A stretch of DNA of 11,312 nucleotides from JBCCZC01 sp039188505 (GTDB lineage Bacteria > Pseudomonadota > Gammaproteobacteria > Xanthomonadales > SZUA-38): the NCBI GenBank assembly GCA_039188505.1, contig JBCCZC010000167.1, positions 1-11,312 on the forward strand, read 5' to 3'. Under the pieces are notes generated by a model that worked only from the letters and a program-made list of their open reading frames with translations, ran no database searches and was not told the origin of the DNA. Each line of letters opens with the position of its first letter. Positions within the stretch are counted from its first letter, which is position 1. The position numbers and the translations under genes are program-made. Shown piece after piece: positions 1 to 7,510 of the stretch.

Positions 1-497
1 CCGTGGCGCGTATCGAGAAAGCGTTCGACGATCAGGGCCTCGTTCTCGAAGACCTCGGGTGGGACTCGCGCCAGAGATGGAAAGACCGGATAGCGCAACG
101 GATCGAGGGTCCTGGCGCTGCCCCAATCGACGGGGGTTCGCCCGCGGGAATCGGTCCCGTGCTCCGGCACGCCGCCGAAGTTGGCATCGGTCTTGACGAT
201 CACCGGCCCGTGGTAGGGATCACCGGGGCGCAGCTGGAGTTCGCTGAACCGGCGTCGACGGATGTCCAGCGCGGCACCGTTGAGGGTTTTGGGATAGGCC
301 GAGGCCAGTGCGGCATATTCGCTCGGTACAACGCTCAGATCCACATGCATGAGTGCAATATCTCCGGCCGGCGGCTCGGCCGTGCCCGCGTGGACGAGCA
401 CCCGGTGGCCGGCGGCAATCCACCGGTGCATGTACTGCTCCACGGCGTAGCAGCGCGCGGATTCTCCCGCTCTGGTGAGGATGACGACGGTCTTCAT
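1..497 (-). CDS. ATP-grasp-type ligase-like protein, N-terminal part (cut by window edge)
   Basis: An open frame on the minus strand starts at ATG 497-495 and runs without a stop to the left edge, giving 165 complete residues beginning MKTVVILTRAGES. The first ~70 residues look like an alpha/beta pre-ATP-grasp domain. At about residues 98-108 comes PVIVKTDANFGG, resembling the strand and lysine plus glycine-rich loop of ATP-grasp N-subdomains, and near the edge ALIVERFLDTR resembles the following strand where ATP-grasp proteins contact adenine. Such proteins join a carboxylate to an amine or thiol using ATP; the substrate cannot be read from this fragment. The catalytic metal-binding half lies outside the window. 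It is divergent from mreB and shares the 498-660 intergenic region. The Shine-Dalgarno match is poor (only CGAG just before ATG). The translation is protein-like and continuous, and the opposite-strand frame at 3-653 looks like its shadow. The family call is moderate and the specific function unknown. Confidence 0.72.
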   Translation of the reverse strand, partial: MKTVVILTRAGESARCYAVEQYMHRWIAAGHRVLVHAGTAEPPAGDIALMHVDLSVVPSEYAALASAYPKTLNGAALDIRRRRFSELQLRPGDPYHGPVIVKTDANFGGVPEHGTDSRGRTPVDWGSARTLDPLRYPVFPSLARVPPEVFENEALIVERFLDTRH

Positions 498-504
498 CTC
501 GTGA

Positions 505-1707
<1,203 letters not shown>

Positions 1708-1759
1708 GTTCAGCCGTTAGGTTCGAGCGGCGCGTACGCCGAGAAAGAGAAACGACCAT

Positions 1760-1792
1760 CGCGCTCGCCGGGTTTCACCCTTCGGCTGCGCG
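1760..1792 (+). repeat. Imperfect hairpin in mreB-mreC spacer
   Basis: Arms CGCGC (1760-1764) and GCGCG (1788-1792) enclose inner arms GCC/GGC (1767-1769, 1784-1786) and GGG/CCC (1770-1772, 1778-1780) around a TTTCA loop. That is eleven GC-rich pairs with small bulges. The structure can form on either strand. It is the first sizeable stem after mreB, about 50 nt past the stop, so it could protect the mreB mRNA 3' end; it lacks a U-tract. Confidence 0.45.
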
Positions 1793-1887
1793 AGAACCAC
1801 GTCGAAGTTCGCCCTCCCATTGGCTGAATTCTGGTTGCTTACCATCTGCCGGAAGACCTCGACCTCGACGCGTCGCCGGGGGTCGCG

Positions 1888-1905
1888 CCATCGGCGCGCC
1901 GGTGG
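1888..1905 (+). repeat. Compact 7-bp hairpin in mreB-mreC spacer
   Basis: CCATCGG (1888-1894) pairs with CCGGTGG (1899-1905) around a CGCG loop. All pairs are Watson-Crick except one U-G wobble (1891/1902) that pairs only in plus-strand RNA; the minus-strand equivalent would be an A-C mismatch. This is a mild hint that the functional strand, if any, is the mreBC sense strand. The hairpin contains the 8-bp palindrome GGCGCGCC. Confidence 0.45.
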
Positions 1906-1914
1906 CTTCGGGAA

Positions 1915-1976
1915 CGTCCTACAGGAGGCGCTCATCGTTCCGGGTCGAAAACGACCACGAACGCTCCTGGCGGACG
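1915..1976 (+). repeat. Long imperfect hairpin (21 bp) in mreB-mreC spacer
   Basis: Four nested stems share one axis: CGTCC/GGACG (1915-1919 with 1972-1976), CAGGAG/CTCCTG (1922-1927 with 1964-1969), CGTTC/GAACG (1936-1940 with 1959-1963) and GGTCG/CGACC (1943-1947 with 1952-1956), capped by an AAAA tetraloop (1948-1951). They are separated by a 2x2 internal loop, an 8-nt left-side bulge (1928-1935) and another 2x2 loop. All 21 pairs are Watson-Crick. The left arm includes an AGGAGG-like Shine-Dalgarno core with no good start codon after it. Regularly stacked stems are more than expected by chance even in GC-rich DNA. No U-run follows, so this is not an intrinsic terminator. Confidence 0.6.
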
Positions 1977-2002
1977 CCGCGGAAACGGACCGTTTTCACG
2001 GC
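1976..2002 (+). repeat. Hairpin immediately downstream of the long spacer hairpin
   Basis: GCCG (1976-1979) pairs with CGGC (1999-2002), and inside it AAACG (1983-1987) pairs with CGTTT (1991-1995) around GAC, with G1982-C1997 pairing past a bulged T1996. Base 1976 is shared with the outer pair of the 1915-1976 hairpin, so the two stack or compete by one pair. The T-rich right arm is part of the stem and is not a terminator tail. Confidence 0.4.
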
Positions 2003-2111
2003 AATCCGAACGCTACGGCGGTAAACTAAGGTGTTTCGTGCGGCATCTGGGGCATCGCCCGCCGGGTGGAACGGATTGCTTTGGGTGCAGTCCGATCTCC
2101 GGAGCCGCGAC

Positions 2112-2124
2112 AGGTAGGGCAGTG
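2112..2124 (+). promoter_or_regulatory. Ribosome binding site deciding the mreC start
   Basis: AGGTAGGG (2112-2119), a purine-rich Shine-Dalgarno-like stretch, lies just upstream of GTG 2122. The other in-frame GTG at 2038 has only AAGG at 2028-2031 and would add a 28-residue N-terminus not typical of MreC. This favours 2122 as the start. Confidence 0.5.
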
Positions 2125-3000
2125 ACCGAACCGGAATCACACGACAGTTCCGTATTCAGCGCGCGCGGCGGGTCCGCGGCCGCCCTGTCGATCTATACGC
2201 TCATTTGCGTTGTCCTGATGGTCGCCGACCACCACGGCTCGTTCCTTGATCGGGTCCGGTCGCTGCTGAGCGTCGCCGCGCAGCCGATCGTCGCCGCGGT
2301 GCACTGGCCCATCGATGCCAGTCGTGCGACCGCGGAGTTCTTCGCCGAGCGCGAGGCCCTCGTCTCTCGCAACGAGGAGCTGGAACAGCGCTGGCTGCTA
2401 GCCCGCGCCGAGCTGACCCGCTTCGCCGCGCTGCAGGACGAGAACACGCGTCTCCGGGCCCTGCTCGAGACCTCGCCGCGGCTCGGTGACAAGGTGGTGA
2501 TTGCCGAGCTGCTCGCCGTCGACCTGGATCCGTTCACGCACCGCATCATGATCGATCGGGGAACCGAATCGGACGTTTTTCTGGGTCAGCCGATCGCGGA
2601 TGCCGGCGGGATCATCGGGCAGATCGAGCAGGTGCAGCCGTTCTCGGCCTTCGCGCGCCTCATCACCGACCCGAGCCACGCGATCCCGGTGCTGGTCAAC
2701 CGGACCGGCATGCGTTCGATCGCCTATGGACTCGGGCAGACGGATCTGCTGCTGCTGCGTGACGTGCCGCGAAGCGCGGACATCAGTCCCGGCGACCTGG
2801 TCGTGACCTCGGGCCTGGGCGGCCGGTTTCCGGCCGGTTTCCCGGTCGGCACGGTCACGGAGCTCAATCGCGAGACCGGCACACCGTTCCTGACCGTCGA
2901 ACTGAAGCCCAGCGCGGCGATCGACGCATCGCGCGAGGTCCTGCTGGTCTGGCCCAAGGACGAGACCGCCGCCCGCACCGCGGACTCCCGCACACCATGA
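2122..3000 (+). CDS. mreC: MreC, elongasome scaffold protein
   Basis: MreC is a bitopic inner-membrane protein whose periplasmic part binds and activates PBP2 and links it to MreB, MreD and RodA. From GTG 2122 it has 292 residues. The short cytoplasmic N-terminus contains SSVFSARGG, a single membrane segment follows at about residues 19-35 ending in the familiar VLMVADHH, then a coiled coil at about 71-116 (AEFFAEREALVSRNEELEQ onward), then the two-barrel beta domain with the conserved IMIDRGTESDVFLGQPI and GLVVTSGLGG-type segment (DLVVTSGLGGRFPAGFPVG). The frame is open up to GTG 2038 (320 residues); that start is less likely on RBS and family grounds. The stop overlaps mreD by 4 nt (ATGA). 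The C-terminal tail after ~280 is short and Ala/Arg-rich, as is usual for variable MreC tails. Confidence 0.93.
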   Translation: MTEPESHDSSVFSARGGSAAALSIYTLICVVLMVADHHGSFLDRVRSLLSVAAQPIVAAVHWPIDASRATAEFFAEREALVSRNEELEQRWLLARAELTRFAALQDENTRLRALLETSPRLGDKVVIAELLAVDLDPFTHRIMIDRGTESDVFLGQPIADAGGIIGQIEQVQPFSAFARLITDPSHAIPVLVNRTGMRSIAYGLGQTDLLLLRDVPRSADISPGDLVVTSGLGGRFPAGFPVGTVTELNRETGTPFLTVELKPSAAIDASREVLLVWPKDETAARTADSRTP

Positions 3001-3476
3001 GCCGCCGCAAGCATCAACCGCTGGCCGTTCTAGCGTCGATCCTTGTCGCCGCAGCCCTGACGATCGTGCCCCTCGGCGAAACCCTCGCCTGGTTCCGCCC
3101 CTACTGGATGGCGCTGGTGATCATCTACTGGGGCATCGAATCGCCCCGGGAAGGCGGCCTGGCCACGGCGTTCTTCGCGGGTCTGCTGCTCGATGTGCTC
3201 ACCGGCACGCTGCTCGGTCAGCACGCGCTGAGCCTGGTCATCGTCGCCTACATCGTCGCGCGCTTCCGCCTCCGGATCCGCTTCTTCCCGCTCTGGCAGC
3301 AGGCCCTGGTCGTGCTCGCGATCCTGCTCAACGATCGCATCATCGAGATCTGGATCCTGGGGCTTTCGGGTCGGCCGGTACCGGGCTGGCAGGCGTTGTG
3401 GCCACCTTTGACGGCAATGCTGGCGTGGCCCTGGGTGTTCCTGCTGCTCGACGAGGCCCGGAGGCGCACGCGATGA
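2997..3476 (+). CDS. mreD: MreD, rod-shape determining membrane protein
   Basis: MreD is a small polytopic inner-membrane partner of MreC and PBP2 in the Rod complex. It has 159 residues, close to E. coli MreD (162). Hydrophobic segments occur at about residues 9-27, 35-48, 53-66, 72-86, 98-116 and 136-151, consistent with five or six membrane spans. The segments RPYWMALVIIYWGIE and GLLLDVLTGTLLGQHAL are typical of MreD and have been preserved, including the Asp-Val-Leu in the third span. Start ATG 2997 overlaps the mreC stop and its own stop overlaps mrdA, each through ATGA, indicating translational coupling. Arg-rich ends (MSRRKHQ and EARRRTR) fit cytoplasmic termini. Confidence 0.93.
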   Translation: MSRRKHQPLAVLASILVAAALTIVPLGETLAWFRPYWMALVIIYWGIESPREGGLATAFFAGLLLDVLTGTLLGQHALSLVIVAYIVARFRLRIRFFPLWQQALVVLAILLNDRIIEIWILGLSGRPVPGWQALWPPLTAMLAWPWVFLLLDEARRRTR

Positions 3477-5377
3477 AGCGCTGGCGGCGGCGCGAACGGC
3501 CCATCAAGGACGCGCGCGAGGAGGCCAACGTCTTCCGCCTGCGCGCGATGGTGGCCCTCGCCCTCATCGGCGTCGGCTTCGGCCTGCTCGGGCTGCGATT
3601 CTTCCAGCTCCAGGTGATCCAGCACGACGAATTCACCACCCGGTCGGAGGCCAACCGGGTTCGCCTGCGAGCCCTGGCGCCGAACCGCGGTCTCATCTAT
3701 GACCGCAACGGCCGTCTCCTGGCCGATAACCAGCCCGCGTACCGGCTACAGCTCGTGCCCGAACAGGTCGAGGACATGAGCGCCACGCTCAACGCCCTCA
3801 GCGAACTCGTTACCCTGACCGACGAGGACCGGAAGCGCTTCGAAGAGCTGCTCGCGGCCCGGCCGTCGTTCCAGAGCATCCCGGTTCGCCTGCGCCTCGA
3901 CGACGACGATACCGCCCGCTTCGCCGTGAATCGACATCGCTTCACCGGCGTCGACATCGTGCCCTACGAGACGCGCGTCTACCCGCTGGGTAAGGATCTC
4001 GCGCACGTCCTCGGCTACGTCGGGCGCCTCGGACCTCGGGATCTCGAACGCGTCGACGCGACGAACTACGCCGCCACGTCCCATATCGGCAAGACCGGCA
4101 TCGAGCGCTTCTACGAGAGTTCCCTGCACGGGCTCGTCGGCTTCGAGCGCGTCGAGATCAACGCCCAGGGGCGGGTGCTGCGGGTGCTCGAAAGCGAGCC
4201 GGCCGAGGCGGGCGCAGATCTCTACCTCACCATCGACGCGCGCCTTCAGCAGGCGGCCCGCGAGGCTCTCGGCGGCCGCGCCGGCGCCATCGTCGCCGTG
4301 GATCCGACCAGCGGCGAGGTGCTCGCCATGGTCAGCGCGCCGAGCTATGACCCCAACGACTTCGTCAACGGCATCAGCAACACCATGTACCAGGCGTTGA
4401 TCCGGTCACCGAAACGCCCGCTCTTCAATCGCGCGCTCCAGGGCGGCTACGAGCCCGGCTCGACCGTGAAGCCCTACGTCGCCCTGGCGGGCCTCGATCT
4501 CGGCGTAATCGCGCCGGATCACACGGTCACCTCGCGGGGCTTCTACAAGCTACCCGGGCAGGCGCGCGAGTACCGGGACTGGCGCAAAGGCGGCCACGGC
4601 ACGGTCGACGTCACCGAGGCGATCGCCCAGTCGGTGAACACCTATTTCTACGAGCTCGCGGTGGATCTTGGCATCGACCGCATGCACACGTTCCTGGCCC
4701 AGTTCGGCTTCGGCGAACCGACGGGCCTGGACCTCCTCGGTGAAACCGACGGCATCCTGCCGTCGCGAACCTGGAAACGTGCCGTACACGGCCAGCCCTG
4801 GTACCCCGGCGAAACCGTCATCGCGGGCATCGGCCAGGGCTTCATGGTGACCACGCCGCTTCAGCTCGCTCGCGCCGTGACCGTCCTGGCGACGCGCGGT
4901 GAGGCGCATCGGCTCCACCTGCTGCAGGCGGCGGTGGACCCGCGCACCGAGACGCGGTCGATCGTCGAGACGATCCCGGAACGGGTCGGGCTCACGGACT
5001 TCGCCCACTGGGAACTTGTCATCGACGGCATGGAGAAGGTGATGCACGGCACGCGTGGGACTGCCCGCGCCGCCATGGCGGAAGCCACCTTCCGGATGGC
5101 CGGCAAGACCGGCACGGCGCAGGTCTACGGCCGCAAGGACGATGACGAAGACGAAGACGAGCGCGACGATGACGAGATTCCGGAACATCTCCGCAATCAC
5201 GCGCTTTTCGTGGGCTTCGCGCCGATCGAGGCGCCCCGGATCGCGGTAGCGGTCGTCGTGGAACACGGTGGCTCGGGGTCGACGGTCGCCGCGCCGGTCG
5301 GCCGCGCCGTGGTCGACGCCTACCTCGACCTGCTCACGCCGATCGGCGACGTGCTGGCGGGGGGCGAGACCCCATGA
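3473..5377 (+). CDS. mrdA: PBP2, elongasome peptidoglycan D,D-transpeptidase
   Basis: This class B penicillin-binding protein cross-links new lateral wall glycan made by RodA. It has 634 residues (E. coli 633). An Arg-rich cytoplasmic tail is followed by a membrane anchor at about residues 26-41. The pedestal domain contains the typical NRGLIYDRNGRLLADN, and the transpeptidase domain has all three motifs: STVK with nucleophile Ser330, SVN at 387-389 and KTG at 545-547, essentially E. coli numbering. ATG 3473 overlaps the mreD stop by 4 nt; the frame is open to 3398, but starting there would add 25 residues read from within mreD. An odd feature is an acidic run at residues 556-568 (DDDEDEDERDDDE, 12 of 13 acidic) just after the KTG strand. 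The stop overlaps rodA by 4 nt, so the glycosyltransferase and transpeptidase of the pair are coupled. Confidence 0.97.
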   Translation: MKRWRRRERPIKDAREEANVFRLRAMVALALIGVGFGLLGLRFFQLQVIQHDEFTTRSEANRVRLRALAPNRGLIYDRNGRLLADNQPAYRLQLVPEQVEDMSATLNALSELVTLTDEDRKRFEELLAARPSFQSIPVRLRLDDDDTARFAVNRHRFTGVDIVPYETRVYPLGKDLAHVLGYVGRLGPRDLERVDATNYAATSHIGKTGIERFYESSLHGLVGFERVEINAQGRVLRVLESEPAEAGADLYLTIDARLQQAAREALGGRAGAIVAVDPTSGEVLAMVSAPSYDPNDFVNGISNTMYQALIRSPKRPLFNRALQGGYEPGSTVKPYVALAGLDLGVIAPDHTVTSRGFYKLPGQAREYRDWRKGGHGTVDVTEAIAQSVNTYFYELAVDLGIDRMHTFLAQFGFGEPTGLDLLGETDGILPSRTWKRAVHGQPWYPGETVIAGIGQGFMVTTPLQLARAVTVLATRGEAHRLHLLQAAVDPRTETRSIVETIPERVGLTDFAHWELVIDGMEKVMHGTRGTARAAMAEATFRMAGKTGTAQVYGRKDDDEDEDERDDDEIPEHLRNHALFVGFAPIEAPRIAVAVVVEHGGSGSTVAAPVGRAVVDAYLDLLTPIGDVLAGGETP

Positions 5378-6486
5378 GCACGACGGCTGCCCAGCTCTCC
5401 GGCGCCCTGCTGCGCCGACCGCGGCTCGACGCCGGGCTCATCGGCGCCCTCGTGTTGCTCGTCGGCATCGGCCTCGTCGTCCTCTACAGCGCGTCGGACG
5501 GGAGCTGGAACGCCATCGTGCGACAGCTCATCCGCGTCGGTGTGGGTGTGGTGGCGCTGCTCGTGTTCTCGCAGCTGTCGCCGCAGTTCCTTCGCACCTG
5601 GACGCCCCTTGCCTATGCCGGCAGCGTCTTCATGCTGGTCCTGGTGGCGCTCCTCGGCGAGGGACGCGGTGCGCAGCGCTGGCTCGACCTCGGCGTGATC
5701 CGCTTCCAGCCCTCGGAGCTGCTCAAGCTCACGGTGCCCATGATGCTGGCGTGGTATCTGCACCGGCAGTCGATTCCACCCCGCTTCATCGACCTGCTCG
5801 CCTGCCTGGCGCTGATCGCGCTGCCGGCGTGGCTCATCTTCAAGCAGCCGGATCTCGGCACCGCCCTGCTGGTGGCCATCAGCGGGGGCGGCGTACTGTT
5901 TCTGGCCGGGCTGCAGTGGCGAACGATCGCTGCACTGGGCCTACTTGCCGCGGCGGCCAGTCCGGTGCTGTGGTACTTCCTGCATGACTACCAGAAGAGC
6001 CGGGTCATGATGTTCCTCAATCCGGAAGCGGACCCGCTGGGTCGCGGCTGGAACATCATCCAGTCGAAGATCGCGGTCGGCTCGGGCGGCCTGACCGGCA
6101 AGGGCTGGCAGGCGGGCACCCAGTCCCACCTCGATTTCCTGCCCGAGAGCCGCACCGACTTCATCCTCGCCGTGCTGGCCGAGGAATTCGGCCTGATCGG
6201 GGTCCTCGGGCTGCTCGCCCTGTACCTCTGGATCATCGCCCGCTGCTTGACCCTGGCCTCGCTCGGCAAGGACACTTACGGTCGGCTGCTCGCCGGCAGC
6301 CTGACCCTCGTCTTCTTCGTCTACGTGATGGTCAACGCCGGCATGATCAGCGGCCTGCTGCCCGTTGTCGGCGTGCCCTTGCCGCTGGTGAGCTACGGCG
6401 GCACCTCCGTGGTCAGCCTGCTGGCCGGCTTCGGCATGATTCTGTCAGTTTACAGCCATAGGAAATTCCTCAAATCACCCCGATGA
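5374..6486 (+). CDS. rodA: RodA, SEDS-family peptidoglycan glycosyltransferase
   Basis: RodA polymerises lipid II into glycan strands during elongation in complex with PBP2. It has 370 residues, the same length as E. coli RodA, and about ten hydrophobic spans. Family signatures are GAQRWLDLGVIRFQPSELLKL (residues ~99-119), KQPDLGTALL, SHLDFLPESRTDFILAVLAEEFGL, and the C-terminal GVPLPLVSYGGTSVVSLL. The Asp of the TDF motif is residue 262, matching the essential Asp262 of E. coli. ATG 5374 overlaps the mrdA stop by 4 nt. Seven nucleotides separate its stop from mltB. Nothing is missing or unusual. Confidence 0.96.
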   Translation: MSTTAAQLSGALLRRPRLDAGLIGALVLLVGIGLVVLYSASDGSWNAIVRQLIRVGVGVVALLVFSQLSPQFLRTWTPLAYAGSVFMLVLVALLGEGRGAQRWLDLGVIRFQPSELLKLTVPMMLAWYLHRQSIPPRFIDLLACLALIALPAWLIFKQPDLGTALLVAISGGGVLFLAGLQWRTIAALGLLAAAASPVLWYFLHDYQKSRVMMFLNPEADPLGRGWNIIQSKIAVGSGGLTGKGWQAGTQSHLDFLPESRTDFILAVLAEEFGLIGVLGLLALYLWIIARCLTLASLGKDTYGRLLAGSLTLVFFVYVMVNAGMISGLLPVVGVPLPLVSYGGTSVVSLLAGFGMILSVYSHRKFLKSPR

Positions 6487-6493
6487 TCAACGC

Positions 6494-7510
6494 ATGATGA
6501 TTCGAATCCCCGCACCGCTTCTGTACCTGGCAGCCGCCGCGCTGCTGACCGGTTCCGCGAACGCCGTCGAGCTGGACGGACTCGACGAGCGCCACCCGGG
6601 CGCCGCCGAATTCGTCGCCACCGTGAGCGAAGAGCATGACCTGGACCCTGTGTGGGTCGCGGGACTGCTCGCCGACGCCGAGCGAAAGGACAGCATCATC
6701 CGCGCGATGAAGCGGCCGGCCGAGAAGGCGAAGCCGTGGCATGAGTACCGCAAGATCTTCATGACCGCCGACCGGGTCGCCGGAGGCAAACGCTTCATGG
6801 CTGAGCATGCGGCGCTGCTGGCGCAGCTCGAGGACGAGTTCGGCGTGCCGCCGGAGATGGTCACCGCGATCATCGGTGTGGAGACGAAATACGGCGCGAT
6901 TACCGGCAGCTTCCGGGTCATCGATGCGCTGGCGACCCTGTCGTTCCACTACCCGCCGCGCGCGAAGTTCTTCCGCGGCGAGCTCGAGAGTCTGCTGCTG
7001 CTCGCCAACGAGGAGCGCCTCGCGATCGACGAGGTGAAGGGTTCCTACGCCGGCGCGATGGGGATTGGCCAGTTCATCCCGTCGAGCTACCGGGCCTATG
7101 CCGTCGATTTCGACGGTGACGGTCAGCGCGATCTCTGGGGATCCCCAGACGACGCCATCGCCAGCGTCGCCAACTATTTCGCAGAGCACCGCTGGGCGCG
7201 CGGCCAGCCGGTGACCGTGAGGGCCAGCGTCTCCGATGGCGCCCGGGCCTTGTCCGATCTGCCGATCAAGCCCCAGTATCCGGCCGACCAGCTCGCGGAG
7301 TGGGGCTATACCCCTGCAGCGCCCACGATGACGGATAGCCTGACCACGGTCATCGAGCTCGAAGGCGTTGCGGGTCCCGAGTACTGGATCGGCTACGACA
7401 ACTTCTACGTGATCACGCGCTACAACCGGAGCCGGCTCTACGCCATGGCGGTCTACCAGCTCTCCGAAGCGCTGGCCGGCCGCACGGACGTCGATACGCA
7501 CGCGCCGTGA
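6494..7510 (+). CDS. mltB: MltB-family lytic murein transglycosylase (no lipobox)
   Basis: MltB cleaves the MurNAc-GlcNAc bond of peptidoglycan and forms 1,6-anhydro ends in the periplasm. The protein has 338 residues. A signal peptide covers residues 1-24, with a probable cut after Ala-Asn-Ala; there is no lipobox cysteine, unlike E. coli MltB, so it should be soluble. The catalytic Glu is residue 130 in IIGVETKYG. Other family marks are FHYPPRAKFFRGELE, AGAMGIGQFIPSSYRAYAVD and DFDGDGQRDLW (residues 205-215), matching the calcium-binding EF-hand-like loop of Slt35. Two tandem ATG codons (6494 and 6497) could start it; the RBS is weak and the rodA stop is only 7 nt away, suggesting reinitiation. 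Its stop overlaps rlpA by 4 nt (GTGA). Confidence 0.94.
   Translation: MMIRIPAPLLYLAAAALLTGSANAVELDGLDERHPGAAEFVATVSEEHDLDPVWVAGLLADAERKDSIIRAMKRPAEKAKPWHEYRKIFMTADRVAGGKRFMAEHAALLAQLEDEFGVPPEMVTAIIGVETKYGAITGSFRVIDALATLSFHYPPRAKFFRGELESLLLLANEERLAIDEVKGSYAGAMGIGQFIPSSYRAYAVDFDGDGQRDLWGSPDDAIASVANYFAEHRWARGQPVTVRASVSDGARALSDLPIKPQYPADQLAEWGYTPAAPTMTDSLTTVIELEGVAGPEYWIGYDNFYVITRYNRSRLYAMAVYQLSEALAGRTDVDTHAP

Larger units (their letters stand above)
1708..2121 (+). other. 414-bp gene-free, hairpin-rich mreB-mreC spacer
   Basis: Between the mreB stop and the preferred mreC start there is no convincing gene, although all later junctions are overlaps or gaps of at most 41 nt. Short open frames on both strands (plus 1820-2029, minus 1717-1935) are rich in Arg and Ser, resemble no family I can name, and overlap each other. 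The stretch contains a run of inverted repeats: 1729-1740 (GGCG/CGCC), 1760-1792, 1860-1885 (CGACC/GGTCG enclosing the palindrome CGACGCGTCG), 1888-1905, 1915-1976 and 1976-2002. None is followed by a T-run, so they are not ordinary intrinsic terminators. It may be a structured mRNA leader of mreC, a processing site, a dispersed repeat, or a degenerate remnant. The function is unknown. Confidence 0.6.

Noticed and set aside
1915..2002. Intrinsic terminator after mreB
   Set aside because: The stems are strong but no run of T residues follows either hairpin on the plus strand, and on the minus strand the stem is followed by mixed sequence as well.
1820..2029. Possible small gene of 69 codons in the mreB-mreC spacer
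   Set aside because: The predicted peptide is basic and low in hydrophobic content, there is no good RBS, and it overlaps both other frames and the hairpin series; it is better explained as non-coding.
5268..5987. 239-residue plus-strand frame spanning the mrdA/rodA junction
   Set aside because: It lies in a different frame across two well-conserved genes and is Arg/Pro/Ala-rich shadow translation.
6470..7501. 343-residue minus-strand frame opposite mltB
   Set aside because: It mirrors mltB codon structure and has the Arg/His/Asp-rich composition of antisense frames; the plus strand encodes an intact transglycosylase with a signal peptide.
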